From the NCBI RefSeq assembly GCF_001708185.1, contig NZ_MDDN01000003.1, positions 186,001 through 250,000 on the forward strand: a DNA stretch of 64,000 nucleotides, written 5' to 3'. The position numbers and the translations under genes are program-made. Under the pieces are notes generated by a model, which saw only the letters and a program-made list of their open reading frames with translations, was not told the origin of the DNA and ran no database searches. This document shows positions 55,523 to 64,000 of the stretch, one piece after another. The stretch is from Lysinibacillus xylanilyticus. Its GTDB lineage: Bacteria; Bacillota; Bacilli; Bacillales_A; Planococcaceae. Numbering within the stretch: the first letter of the stretch is position 1; each line of letters opens with the position of its first letter.

Positions 55523-55588
55523 GGATAGACTAATCCTATATTTTGTAGTTTGAAGTTATTCATTTCAATTAAAATATAGATTAGTTAA
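55523..55588. repeat. 15-bp inverted repeat upstream of ABC-F leader
   Basis: ACTAATCCTATATTTT and AAAATATAGATTAGT pair with one bulged C. Flanking GGATGG/CTATCC bases may extend it. It could be a regulator site or further leader structure. 55589-55730 shows no gene. Confidence 0.6.
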
Positions 55589-55734
55589 TCATTGTCCATC
55601 CATCAGTCCTCTCATAAATTGTATTTTTATCTTACCAAATTTTTTTATGGAATACAATTGACCAAAAGCCTATCCATTCCAAATTGACTTAATTGTCACA
55701 TTAGTATCTGATGTTTATGCCTCATTATCTAATT

Positions 55735-55975
55735 TTGCAAGTAAGTTGATTGCGGTGCATAAGCGTCCATAAAGATGTAGTCACCTTTATCAACACCGTT
55801 ATATATACCTCGCCCTCTTAAAACGCAAGACCATGTTCTTGAACGTGTGTTTCAATGTAACCATGTGAGTACCTGGTTTGAATGAAAGAATACGAATGTT
55901 CATGTCACAATAAGTCTTGGATTAATACTTCTTTGATGTCTTTTTCATTACCTGTAACAACTACTGGTGTATGCC
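55735..55975 (-). pseudogene. remnant of ureidoglycine aminohydrolase-like cupin
   Basis: On the minus strand: HTPVVVTGNEKDIKEVL, then MNIRILSFKPGTHM, frameshift, YIETHVQEHGLAF, stop, EGEVYNGVDKGDYIFMDAYA. The ETHxxEHGLxxLEGxGxYxL...V..GDYIWM..xxPQ order is that of AllE/YlbA cupins. At least three lesions. Minus-strand frame VIDKTKIEHSITTIHNTVKG at about 56010-56105 is a separate scrap. Confidence 0.6.
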
Positions 55976-56110
55976 CTTAAATTAGAAAAGACACTTTAAG
56001 CAACTTTATTTATCTACATTCATTAATTTGCTCCTGATGGCCTTTGACTGTGTTATGTATGGTAGTAATAGAATGTTCAATTTTTGTTTTATCAATTACA
56101 GCAAAAAAAA

Positions 56111-56145
56111 TAACTCAGAGGCCCTTCAAACCTCTGAGTTATCAC
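56111..56145 (-). terminator. terminator of sco gene
   Basis: AACTCAGAGG and CCTCTGAGTT pair perfectly; on the minus strand TTTTTTTT follows. Confidence 0.92.
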
Positions 56146-56148
56146 TTT

Positions 56149-56748
56149 TTACTTAGTTAACGCCTTCATATCTGCCACAATCGTCTCAACTGGTACTTCT
56201 GTGTTACCGCTATAATCCTTCACAACAATCCCATCAGCATTGACTAAGTAATAACTTCCCATATGTATAACTTGGTCAGAATTCGGATCATTTTTTACGT
56301 GTGAATTAAACGATTTCATTGCAAACTGTTCAATGAACTTTTGATCATAGCCAGTTAAGAGCTGCCATTTACTTGCATCAGGCACTGAATATGATTTTAA
56401 GTAATTTGTTAACACATCTGGTTTATCAACCTCAGGATCCACACTAAAAGCTACGATTTGATAGTCTTCTACGCCTTCATCCTGAAGTGCCTTTTGTACC
56501 TCTGTCATGTTAAACGTCATTGGTGGACAAATCGTATTACAATTAGTAAAAATAAACATGGCTAACCATGGCTTACCTTTAAAAGTATCAAGACTAACCT
56601 GTTCATTTTTTTGATTTGTTACCGAAAAGTCTTGTACTTCTATATTCATTTCTGGTTCAAATTTATAACTACCACAAGCAGTTAACACGCTACTTAATGC
56701 TAGTATCAAAACAAGCATGACACTTTTCTTTTTCATTAATTTACTCAC
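56149..56748 (-). CDS. SCO1/SenC copper-chaperone lipoprotein
   Basis: About 196-199 residues (start GTG 56748 or ATG 56736, undecided). Lipoprotein signal KKKSVMLVLILALSSVLTAC with lipobox LTAC. The thioredoxin-like domain has the copper-binding CNTICPP (CxxxC) and the distal His in QVIHMGSYYLV. It delivers copper to the CuA site of cytochrome c oxidase, or acts as a thiol reductase, on the outer face of the membrane. Close in plan to B. subtilis YpmQ (BsSCO). No oxidase gene is nearby. Confidence 0.9.
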   Translation of the reverse strand: MSKLMKKKSVMLVLILALSSVLTACGSYKFEPEMNIEVQDFSVTNQKNEQVSLDTFKGKPWLAMFIFTNCNTICPPMTFNMTEVQKALQDEGVEDYQIVAFSVDPEVDKPDVLTNYLKSYSVPDASKWQLLTGYDQKFIEQFAMKSFNSHVKNDPNSDQVIHMGSYYLVNADGIVVKDYSGNTEVPVETIVADMKALTK

Positions 56749-57304
56749 TTCCCTTCAATTTACCATCGTTGTTAATTGTATAAATTATAGTAATCAAATA
56801 CAAGATTATGACCATATCCTTTCATTTATTTATGTCAAAACTTTGTTCATTGTATGATTTTGGCATAAGAATTTATGTTTTTTTAAAAATTTTTTCGAAG
56901 CTTTTTTTACTATTTCAATTATTTCCCGAGACATCACACCCTTTGTTATATAACAAAGTTTTTTACAATTTACTATCTTCCGTTATTTAATGACACAATA
57001 ACAATTTCCACAAAATTCTCTTTTATGTACATTTTTTCTCCACCATTCGAAATTATCATTATTAAACTATTTTAATAATATTATTCTTATAGATAATTAC
57101 GTTCTCTTTCATACGGATTATTTCTATTAAATCCTTAATATTTCTATATTATTTCCACATTCCAAAAGAGATTAAAAATTATAAAAACTCAAAATTTAGT
57201 ATTGCATTATAAGAAACTACCCCATAAAATAAGTGAATATAACGACGACTTAAAAAGAAATATGTCGTTTAAAACAGAAATATAACACTTTAGGGGGAAT
57301 AATA
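56749..57304. other. AT-rich intergenic region
   Basis: No gene seen. It contains AT-rich runs and, near 57240-57295, the leader of the DUF485/symporter operon. Confidence 0.4.
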
Positions 57305-57640
57305 ATGGCTAACGTTTCTGGGAACAAACATATAGAATCAGTTGATTATCATGCAATTGAAGCTATGGAATCGTTCAACAAGTTCGTGAAAAAGAAGAAT
57401 ACCTTCCTTTTCTCGATTACAGCAGGGTTTTTAATACTTTATATTTTGCTACCAATCCTTGCTTTCCAACCTGTACTACAACAAAAAGTCTTCGGAAATA
57501 TTACGGGGGTTTGGATTTATTCAGCAGGATTATTCATTATGACAATTGTTCTTTGTACAGTCTATGTGAAAAAAGCTTCTTCATTCGATAAAGCTGCAGC
57601 GGCGGTGCTTGCAGAGTATCACGCGAAAGGTGGAAAATAA
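57305..57640 (+). CDS. DUF485 membrane protein, first copy
   Basis: 111 residues with two helices (FLFSITAGFLILYILLPILAF and VWIYSAGLFIMTIVLCTVYV). The DYHAIEAMESFNKFVKKKN start and KKAS-FDKAA after helix 2 are the DUF485 (YjcH) pattern. DUF485 proteins accompany ActP-type symporters, whose gene starts directly after the stop. Probably an accessory subunit. AGGGGG RBS. Confidence 0.9.
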   Translation: MANVSGNKHIESVDYHAIEAMESFNKFVKKKNTFLFSITAGFLILYILLPILAFQPVLQQKVFGNITGVWIYSAGLFIMTIVLCTVYVKKASSFDKAAAAVLAEYHAKGGK

Positions 57641-59194
57641 ATGAACTTAGTATCCGTTGGTTTCTTTTTAGCAATCGTTAGTTTAACACTTGTTGTTACA
57701 TATATCGCAGCAAAGCGTACGTCTTCTGCCGCTGATTTCTATACTGCTGGCGGAGGCCTTAAAGGTTGGCAAAACGGCTTTGCGATCGCTGGTGATTATT
57801 TATCCGCTGCCGCATTCCTTGGGGTGTCTGGCGCGATTGCTTTAACTGGTTTTGATGGTTTCTTCTTCTCTGTAGGCTATGTAGTAGCTAACTTAGTGCT
57901 TCTTTATGTAATTGCAGAGCCAATGCGTAATTTAGGCCGTTATACTTTAGCTGATATGCTTACATCACGATTCAACGAAAAACGTATTCGTGGTGTTGCT
58001 GCGTCAGGAACAATTATCATCGTTATCCTTTATATGATTGCGCAATTAGTAGGTGCAGGTGCCCTTATTAAACTATTATTTGGTATTGAATACTGGATTG
58101 CGGTTTTAATCGTAGGTGTTATGATGACTACTTATGTATTATTTGGTGGGATGACAGCTACTTCTTGGGTGCAAATTATTAAAGCTAGTCTTCTATTATT
58201 CGGAACAGGTTTATTAGCTGCATTAGTATTAGCTAAATTCGATTTCTCTCTTATGAAAATGTTTGATACGGTTGCTGTGGAACATGGTGAAGAATTCCTT
58301 GTACCCGGTATTAAATATACAAGTACAATTGACTCTGTTTCGATGATGATGGCGCTTGTTTTAGGAACATCTGGTTTACCACATATTTTAATGCGCTTCT
58401 TTACAGTGAAAGATGCCAAAACTGCTCGTTCTTCTATTTCATGGACAACTTGGATTACAGCTATTTTCTTCTCATTAACTATCTTCTTAGGTTTTGGAGC
58501 ATTAAACTTTGTAGGATTAGATAAAATTCTTGCTGAAAGTAAGGCAGGTAACACGGCTGCCCCACTTCTTGCCCACTATTTGGGTGGTGATGTGCTAATG
58601 GCATTTATCGGTGCAGTAGCGTTCGCAACTATTCTAGCTGTTGTTTCAGGCTTAGTTTTAACAGGTGCTTCTGCCATTTCTCATGATATTTATGGTGAAA
58701 TTATTAAAGGTGGTAAATTAACGGAAAAGCAACAGGTTGTAGCAGCACGTACTGGCTCTATCTCTATTGCCATTGTTTCTATTATCTTAGCGTTATTTGC
58801 GCAAAACTTGAATGTATCGTTTTTAGTATCCTTTGCATTTTGTATTGGCGCTTCTGCAAATTTACCAGTTATTCTTTACACAATTTATTGGAAGAAATTC
58901 AATTCAACTGGTGCTATTACAGCAATGGTAACTGGTTTAGTATCATGCTTAGTTTTAGGTGCTATGGGACCGAACGTATGGAGTCCTGTTGAAGGTGCAG
59001 CAATCTTTGTTGGTAACCCGATCGTGCCTTTAGCAGTACCAGCAGTCATTACGATTCCACTTGGCTTTATCGCGGGTTACTTAGGCTCTGTTCTATCTTC
59101 AAACAAAATACCACAGGAAGAAGCAGATCGCATTTATAAAGAAATTCGCGTTAAAGCAAATACAGGTGTATCTGTTTCTGACGTTTCTCACTAA
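57641..59194 (+). CDS. SSS-family cation:acetate-type symporter, first copy
   Basis: 517 residues, about thirteen helices. SSAADFYTAGGGLKGWQNGF, GDYLSAAAFLGVSGAIA and TYVLFGGMTATSWVQIIKA are hallmarks of ActP/YjcG in the sodium:solute symporter family. The start follows the DUF485 stop without a gap, with AAAGGTGG upstream. It imports a short carboxylate such as acetate or pyruvate with a cation. A paralogue lies 0.8 kb downstream. Confidence 0.92.
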   Translation: MNLVSVGFFLAIVSLTLVVTYIAAKRTSSAADFYTAGGGLKGWQNGFAIAGDYLSAAAFLGVSGAIALTGFDGFFFSVGYVVANLVLLYVIAEPMRNLGRYTLADMLTSRFNEKRIRGVAASGTIIIVILYMIAQLVGAGALIKLLFGIEYWIAVLIVGVMMTTYVLFGGMTATSWVQIIKASLLLFGTGLLAALVLAKFDFSLMKMFDTVAVEHGEEFLVPGIKYTSTIDSVSMMMALVLGTSGLPHILMRFFTVKDAKTARSSISWTTWITAIFFSLTIFLGFGALNFVGLDKILAESKAGNTAAPLLAHYLGGDVLMAFIGAVAFATILAVVSGLVLTGASAISHDIYGEIIKGGKLTEKQQVVAARTGSISIAIVSIILALFAQNLNVSFLVSFAFCIGASANLPVILYTIYWKKFNSTGAITAMVTGLVSCLVLGAMGPNVWSPVEGAAIFVGNPIVPLAVPAVITIPLGFIAGYLGSVLSSNKIPQEEADRIYKEIRVKANTGVSVSDVSH

Positions 59195-59255
59195 AAACCA
59201 TATTATTACAATTATAACTATCGTTTTTCTTATCCATTTAATAAAAATATCATAT

Positions 59256-59286
59256 TAAAAAACTCGATTTTCGGTCGAGTTTTTTA
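59256..59286 (+). terminator. terminator of first symporter pair
   Basis: AAAAAACTCGA and TCGAGTTTTTT pair perfectly. 59287-59680 that follows is AT-rich leader without a gene. Confidence 0.9.
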
Positions 59287-59680
59287 TTTTTTTATTACAA
59301 AAAATTTACCAATTAACTTATTGAACAATACTATTCACTTTTAAAAAAAACGAAGAAAAAACAATTCTCACAAAGTAAATAGTGTTTATTTTTTAAGAAA
59401 AAATCATTCTTTTTTTCAAAATGCAACCCTATTTTTTGCTTTAAAATCTAGAATTGACCTAACTTGTTTAGTTATCTGAATTTTCTATAACCCTTTAATT
59501 TCTAGGCTTTGTTGTATATTTTCTCTTTCAAGACTTTTTTTCTGAAAATTATTTTTTCATAATTTTTCTGAAATGTATTGCAATTTTGTGAACTCTCTCA
59601 TAAAATGAAGATGTGAATTCACTAAACTAGCATATTTTAGTATTTAAGCAGTAAAAATAAACACAAAATGGGGAATGTTA

Positions 59681-60019
59681 ATGGCGAACAATCAAACAAA
59701 CAAGGCCGTCGTGATTGACTATGATGCAATTGCACATCAAGAATCATTTAAATCACTTGTACGAAAAAAGAATTCATTTCTTTGGTCAATAACTGTAATT
59801 TTTTTAGCAGCTTACATGTTACTTCCAATTCTTACTTCGTACACGACGATCCTACACCAAAAGGCATTTGGGGAAATTACTTGGGTGTGGGTATATTCAG
59901 CAGGATTATTCATCATGACTTGGAGTTTATGTCACTTATATGTAGCAAAAGCGAATAACTTTGATAAAGAGGCAAAGGCGATTATCGAAGAATATGAAAA
60001 CGGAGGTGGCCGCCGATGA
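59681..60019 (+). CDS. DUF485 membrane protein, second copy
   Basis: 112 residues from ATG 59681, whose MANNQTNK start aligns with the paralogue and whose GGGGA RBS is 7 bases away; ATG 59675 is too close. Same two-helix plan as the protein at 57305. The symporter gene overlaps its stop by four bases. Accessory role inferred. Confidence 0.9.
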   Translation: MANNQTNKAVVIDYDAIAHQESFKSLVRKKNSFLWSITVIFLAAYMLLPILTSYTTILHQKAFGEITWVWVYSAGLFIMTWSLCHLYVAKANNFDKEAKAIIEEYENGGGRR

Positions 60020-61572
60020 CTAACGGAATGAGCTTTACAGCGATCTTCTTCTTCGTAGCTATTGTTGGTTTAACATTAGTTATTACATGGTGGGCATCTA
60101 AACGCACTTCTTCTGCAAGTGATTTCTACACTGCAGGTGGTGGATTAACAGGCTGGCAAAATGGACTAGCCATTGCTGGTGACTACTTATCAGCAGCTTC
60201 TTTCTTAGGGATTGCCGGAGCAGTTGCATTATTTGGATTTGATGGATTCTTCTTCTCTATTGGTTATTTAGTAGCTTACTTAGTGGTATTATACATCGTT
60301 GCTGAGCCATTACGTAACCTTGGTAAATTCACATTAGCTGACATGATCACTGCGCGTTTCGACAGCTCTAAAGTTCGTGGTACAGCAGCTTTAAGCACTA
60401 TTACAATTGTTTTATTCTACATGATTGCACAACTAGTTGGTGCAGGAGCACTTATTCAATTACTTTTAGGAATCGACTATTGGATCGCAGTTTTAATCGT
60501 AGGTGTGATGATGACAACTTATGTATTATTCGGCGGTATGACGGCAACATCTTGGGTACAAATTATTAAAGCTTGTCTTTTAATGTTGGGTACTGTCATT
60601 ATTTCATTCTTAGTATTAAAAGAGTTCGGCTTTAGTATTACGTCAATGTTCAAAGAAATGGGAACTGCTACTGATAGCGGTGCAGCTTATTTGAATCCTG
60701 GTCTTAAATACACAAATGGTATTGATACTATTTCAATGTTAGTCGCTTTAGTATTAGGTACAGCTGGTCTTCCACATATCCTAATGCGCTTCTTTACAGT
60801 AAAAGATGCGAAAACAGCTCGTTCATCAGTTATCTGGGCTACTTGGATTGTAGGTATCTTCTACATTCTTACAATCTTCTTAGGCTTCGGTGCAGCTTAT
60901 TTCGTTGGTAAAGAAGATATCATTGCTGCAAACGCTGCTGGTAACATGGCGGCTCCACTTCTTGCGGAAGCACTTGGTGGCGACATTCTATTCTCATTCG
61001 TATGTGCGGTAGCATTCGCAACAATCTTAGCGGTAGTAGCTGGTCTTGTACTTTCTGGCGCATCTGCCCTATCGCATGATATTTATGGTCAAATCATTAA
61101 AAAAGGCAAAGTTACAGAAAAAGAGCAAGTACTTGCAGCACGTATTGGTTCTATTACAATCGCTATTGTTTCTATCTTATTAGCGCTTGGTGCACAAACA
61201 TTAAACGTAGCGTTCTTAGTATCACTTGCATTCTGTATTGCTGGTTCAGCTAACCTACCTGTAATCATCTATACAATTTACTGGAAACGCTTTAATACAG
61301 CTGGTGCTGTAACGGCAATGTTAACAGGTTTAATCTCTGCATTAGTACTTGTGGCAGTTTCACCAAACATCTGGAATCCAGTTGAAGGAAAAGCCATTTT
61401 CGTAGGTGAACCGTTAATTATGTTAACGAACCCAGCTTTAATCTCTGTACCACTTGGTTTCCTTGGAGGTTTCATCGGAACATTACTTTCTAAAGAAACA
61501 GATGCCAAAAAATATCGTGAAGTGGAAGTTAAAGCAAACACAGGTATTTCTGTACAGGACGTATCTCACTAA
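60016..61572 (+). CDS. SSS-family cation:acetate-type symporter, second copy
   Basis: 518 residues, same family and motifs as the protein at 57641 (SSASDFYTAGGGLTGWQNGL, GDYLSAASFLGIAG, TYVLFGGMTATSWVQIIKA) and nearly the same C-terminus (VKANTGISVQDVSH). Differences cluster in the loop near residues 200-235. GGAGGTGG RBS inside the DUF485 gene. The pair arose by tandem duplication and may differ in substrate or expression. Confidence 0.92.
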   Translation: MTNGMSFTAIFFFVAIVGLTLVITWWASKRTSSASDFYTAGGGLTGWQNGLAIAGDYLSAASFLGIAGAVALFGFDGFFFSIGYLVAYLVVLYIVAEPLRNLGKFTLADMITARFDSSKVRGTAALSTITIVLFYMIAQLVGAGALIQLLLGIDYWIAVLIVGVMMTTYVLFGGMTATSWVQIIKACLLMLGTVIISFLVLKEFGFSITSMFKEMGTATDSGAAYLNPGLKYTNGIDTISMLVALVLGTAGLPHILMRFFTVKDAKTARSSVIWATWIVGIFYILTIFLGFGAAYFVGKEDIIAANAAGNMAAPLLAEALGGDILFSFVCAVAFATILAVVAGLVLSGASALSHDIYGQIIKKGKVTEKEQVLAARIGSITIAIVSILLALGAQTLNVAFLVSLAFCIAGSANLPVIIYTIYWKRFNTAGAVTAMLTGLISALVLVAVSPNIWNPVEGKAIFVGEPLIMLTNPALISVPLGFLGGFIGTLLSKETDAKKYREVEVKANTGISVQDVSH

Positions 61573-61586
61573 TCATATGACAACTG

Positions 61587-61617
61587 CCTCGTAAGTTATA
61601 TACTTACGAGGTTTTAC
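61587..61617 (+). terminator. terminator of second symporter pair
   Basis: CCTCGTAAGT pairs perfectly with ACTTACGAGG, then TTTTACTTTTT. Confidence 0.95.
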
Positions 61618-61670
61618 TTTTTCTTCCGTATTAGGTACTATATTTACAAAACCAGTTGGAGGTAACGATC

Positions 61671-61853
61671 ATGACACAATCAAAAGCAAAAAAGAAACGC
61701 ATGCATGTAAAACGGACGAAAGGTAAGGACGTTGAAAAAAATCGTCAGTTCTCTCCTTTCAGCACACATGAACGACTAACAAAAACGAAAAAAGAAAGCA
61801 TCGACCAAAATTATACAAAGCATAGAAAACCCAACCACTCTGAAGATTATTAG
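61671..61853 (+). CDS. small very basic protein, 60 residues
   Basis: ATG 61671 with GGAGG 8 bases upstream. Hydrophilic and rich in Lys, Arg and His (QSKAKKKRMHVKRTKGKDVE), no membrane segment. It may be a nucleic-acid-binding or spore-core small protein; the family is not recognised. Its own terminator follows. Confidence 0.7.
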   Translation: MTQSKAKKKRMHVKRTKGKDVEKNRQFSPFSTHERLTKTKKESIDQNYTKHRKPNHSEDY

Positions 61854-61868
61854 TGGTTGGGTTTTGCT
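61829..61868 (+). terminator. terminator of small basic-protein gene
   Basis: AACCCAACCACT pairs with AGTGGTTGGGTT, then TTG. The 5' arm overlaps the last codons. Confidence 0.85.
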
Positions 61869-62087
61869 TTAAAAGAGCTATCCTGATGTGGCTGATCATA
61901 ATGATAAAGTCATCCCTAAATAAATTAATAGCTGAAGAAGGTTCTAGAATTTTAATATGAAATTACTTTTTGCATCTGATCATTAGTTGAGTTAATAAAT
62001 AGATCCCTTTTTAAACTTTCGCTTAATAGTGAACGTTCCTTTAAACACCTTCGTTACCGTATACAGACTATCGTGAATCTAATATTT

Positions 62088-62226
62088 TTATCAGCGATGT
62101 TTGATGCTTTATCATCGATTCTGGCACTTTTATCAGCGATGTTAGAGATTTATCAGCGATTCTAGCACTTTTATCAGCGATGTTTGAGATTTATCAGCGA
62201 TGCTGGCACTTTTATCAGCGATTCTA
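62088..62226. repeat. TTTATCAGCGAT intergenic repeat cluster
   Basis: Seven copies of (T)TTTATCAGCGAT (one reads ATCATCGAT) recur every ~20-22 bp, alternating with GCACTT and GAGA spacers, giving a ~41-bp higher unit. It is non-coding. The core ATCAGCGAT is an imperfect palindrome. There are no spacers of unique sequence, so it is not CRISPR. 61870-62087 shows no gene. Confidence 0.85.
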
Positions 62227-62237
62227 TTACTTTTAAA

Positions 62238-62281
62238 AAAACACAGCTACTCTTTAAAAGAGAACAGCTGTGTTTTTTGCT
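62238..62281. terminator. bidirectional terminator after tatD
   Basis: ACACAGCTACTCTTT and AAGAGAACAGCTGTGT pair with small bulges, with A/T tracts on both sides. Confidence 0.85.
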
Positions 62282-63029
62282 ATAAATTATAAAATATTGT
62301 CGTATTATTTGTTACGATGTGTGCCGCTTCCCGCGTTGTAATCCCTTTGATAGAAGCAATAACCTCAATAGAATGATCCATCATCCAAGGAGACGTTCGT
62401 TTATTGTTAAAAGGGCCTTCAAACGGCCATGGTCCATCGGTTTCTACCATCATCAGCTCAATTGGGTATTTTTTGATAAGCTGTTGAATCTCCGCTTCAT
62501 ACGTACAATCAGGCGTGACAGAAATAAAATACCCATTAGAAATCATCCGTTCAATCACTTTGTCATCGCCTTTAAACCAATGAAAATGTGCTTTCGTTAC
62601 ATGATGCTTTTCCAGCAAATCACAAGCAATAGCCTCATGCTCATAAACAGCATGTAAAACAACTGGTTTATGTAAGTCCTTTGCCAGCATAATAAAACGT
62701 TCTAACAATGCCACATAAGGACGATCATCAATAGCCTTCTCTTGTTTCAAATAATAAGGTAACCCGACCTCACCAATCGCAACCATATCTTTAGCATGCT
62801 GGCGTATCCAAGTAAATAATGCCTCTTCCTCCTCAGCACTTGGTAACGCTTGTTCAGGATGAAAACCAAATGCAGCCTTGATCTTCGCATAGGTTTTCGA
62901 CAACTTCAACGTTCTTTCACACGATGGAAGGTTCATACTCACGGCAATCACATAGTCAGCTTCCTCTAGCAAAGCCAGTATAGCACTTTCCTTATACTGC
63001 TCTAAATGAATATGCGCATCAATCAACAT
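62280..63029 (-). CDS. TatD-family metal-dependent hydrolase
   Basis: 249 residues. The metal site reads DAHIHL at the N-terminus, GEVGLPYY in the middle, HAVYEHEA and HFHWFKG, and VETDGPWPF, following the TatD DNase order. Unlike housekeeping YabD it is shorter and coupled (11-base overlap) to an ABC ATPase gene, so it may hydrolyse the imported compound. Nuclease activity cannot be assumed. Confidence 0.85.
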   Translation of the reverse strand: MLIDAHIHLEQYKESAILALLEEADYVIAVSMNLPSCERTLKLSKTYAKIKAAFGFHPEQALPSAEEEEALFTWIRQHAKDMVAIGEVGLPYYLKQEKAIDDRPYVALLERFIMLAKDLHKPVVLHAVYEHEAIACDLLEKHHVTKAHFHWFKGDDKVIERMISNGYFISVTPDCTYEAEIQQLIKKYPIELMMVETDGPWPFEGPFNNKRTSPWMMDHSIEVIASIKGITTREAAHIVTNNTTIFYNL

Positions 63030-63768
63030 TTACGTCATCCTTTTCTTCTTTTAAATACATAAATAACTGTTGCTTTAAAGCAGTAAACGTCGCTGAATGG
63101 CGAATTTCCTCTGTTCGCGGTCTAGCAAAAGGAACGAGTATCTCATTTTTAACCGTAGCTGGTCGTTTCGTTAAGACAATGATGCGATCGGCTAAAAAAA
63201 GCGCTTCCTCGATACTATGCGTCACAAATAGAATTGATTTTCGGTATTCCTCCCATATCGATAAAAGCCACGCCTGCATTTCAAGCCTTGTAAATTCATC
63301 AAGTGCAGAGAACGGCTCATCTAGGCATAATATGGGCTTATCACTGATGATGGCACGAATAAATGATACCCGTTGTTGCATACCGCCAGATAGCTCATTT
63401 GGATACGCATTTTCAAACGATGCAAGTCCCACTTTCTCTAACCATTCCTTGGCACGTTCAATATTCGGTTTTTGCTGGAGCTCCTCAACAATCGTGACAT
63501 TTTCTACTATCGTACGCCACGGCAGTAAGCATGGTTGCTGAGGCATATAGCCAATCGTTCCTCTTTTTTGCTGGATATCTGTACCGTTTAATAAGATAGC
63601 TCCTTTATCAATAGAAGACACACCACCAATTAGTTGAAAGAGTGTGCTTTTTCCACTCCCTGACGGACCAATAATCGCAACAAATTCCCCATCCTTCACT
63701 TCAAAAGATAAATTACGAATAACTTGAAGAGAATCAAATGATTTATCAATGTTTTGAATACTGAGCAT
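63019..63768 (-). CDS. NitT/TauT-type ABC importer ATPase
   Basis: 249 residues. Walker A GPSGSGKST, Q-loop GYMPQQPCLLPWRTI, signature ELSGGMQQRVSF, Walker B ILCLDEPFSALD, switch FVTHSIEEAL. The PWRTIVENV and SALDEFTR features mark the SsuB/TauB/ThiZ group that imports sulfonates, nitrate or thiamine-precursor pyrimidines. It overlaps both the permease and the tatD gene. Substrate not decided. Confidence 0.92.
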   Translation of the reverse strand: MLSIQNIDKSFDSLQVIRNLSFEVKDGEFVAIIGPSGSGKSTLFQLIGGVSSIDKGAILLNGTDIQQKRGTIGYMPQQPCLLPWRTIVENVTIVEELQQKPNIERAKEWLEKVGLASFENAYPNELSGGMQQRVSFIRAIISDKPILCLDEPFSALDEFTRLEMQAWLLSIWEEYRKSILFVTHSIEEALFLADRIIVLTKRPATVKNEILVPFARPRTEEIRHSATFTALKQQLFMYLKEEKDDVNVD

Positions 63769-64000
63769 GTAATCCTCTCCCCTTCACAACAAGCTTTTCT
63801 ATTAATCGAATAACACTAAATAATAGTAAACTTAAAAAAACAATGGCAAAAATCGCAACAAATACGCGGTCTGTTCGAAATGAAGACTGTGCCAATGTCA
63901 TATAGACACCAATCCCCTTTTTCGCCCCTAGCCATTCGGCAATAACAGCTCCCATAACGCTATAGGTTGCCGCAATCTTAATGCCTGAAAAAATCGCTGG
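63746..64000 (-). CDS. ABC importer permease, 3' part only
   Basis: The minus-strand frame is open to the window end. The visible C-terminal ~83 residues include AIFSGIKIAATYSVMGAVIA followed by EWLGAKKGIGVYM, the EAA-type loop of NitT/TauT permeases, and two helices. It resembles ThiX/SsuC-type subunits. The gene starts beyond the window, and its stop overlaps the ATPase start. Confidence 0.88.
   Translation of the reverse strand, partial: PAIFSGIKIAATYSVMGAVIAEWLGAKKGIGVYMTLAQSSFRTDRVFVAIFAIVFLSLLLFSVIRLIEKLVVKGRGLHAQYSKH

Noticed and set aside
62088..62226. Regular repeats considered as a CRISPR array
   Set aside because: Repeats are 12 bases with similar short spacers, no unique spacer sequence and no cas genes.

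Overview
The window is AT-rich chromosomal DNA from a low-GC, Gram-positive, probably endospore-forming bacterium. The best fit is the Lysinibacillus / Solibacillus part of Bacillales. This is inferred from strong AGGAGG-type ribosome binding sites, intrinsic terminators, GTG/TTG starts, a YqhV-type protein, a Bacillus-style Ada split into AdaA and AdaB, Acr3-type arsenite efflux, and DUF485 + ActP-like pairs. I see no rRNA, tRNA or CRISPR array.

Layout. 0-5 kb: 3' part of an MFS exporter, an orphan Imm22-type immunity gene, and a three-gene ABC exporter. 5-11.3 kb: a frameshifted membrane gene, a GNAT acetyltransferase, an OmpR-type two-component system, a secreted repeat protein whose promoter shares a PhoP-like operator with the kinase operon, an SDR remnant, and a DUF2089 operon. 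11.7-15.5 kb: arsR-acr3 with a decayed arsC, then a UvrD-like helicase. 15.8-19.9 kb: a DNA-alkylation repair island (alkA, 2OG-Fe oxygenase, adaA, adaB, SPL-type radical SAM) with a shared candidate Ada-binding element. 20-22.5 kb: MFS exporter + ATP-grasp ligase pair. 23.1-24.9 kb: ECF sigma factor and DUF4179 anti-sigma.

25-37 kb is a decayed accessory region. It holds several truncated copies of one tyrosine recombinase gene, small orphan genes, msrA, yqhV, a duplicated helicase 3' end, an S9 peptidase and an ankyrin protein. 37.2-39.7 kb: a TetR repressor with two palindromic operators controlling itself and a reductase/hydrolase fusion. 40.1-47.8 kb: a MerR-type regulator divergent from a catabolic operon (FAD amine oxidase-like, aldehyde dehydrogenase, MATE, cupin, YtcJ-type amidohydrolase). 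49.5-53.4 kb: a recombinase island bounded by degenerate inverted repeats, carrying the one intact copy of the recombinase. 53.7-55.6 kb: an Lsa-type ABC-F antibiotic-resistance gene behind a leader peptide and a four-arm attenuator. 56.1 kb: SCO lipoprotein. 57.3-61.6 kb: tandem DUF485 + acetate/solute symporter pairs. 62.1-64 kb: an ATCAGCGAT repeat cluster, TatD hydrolase, and a NitT/TauT-type ABC importer running off the end.

The observations most worth a second look are the erm-like attenuator in front of the ABC-F gene, the recombinase copies with their conserved flank and inverted repeats, the putative Ada regulon including a radical SAM enzyme, the ATP-grasp/exporter pair, and the TetR-controlled reductase-hydrolase fusion.
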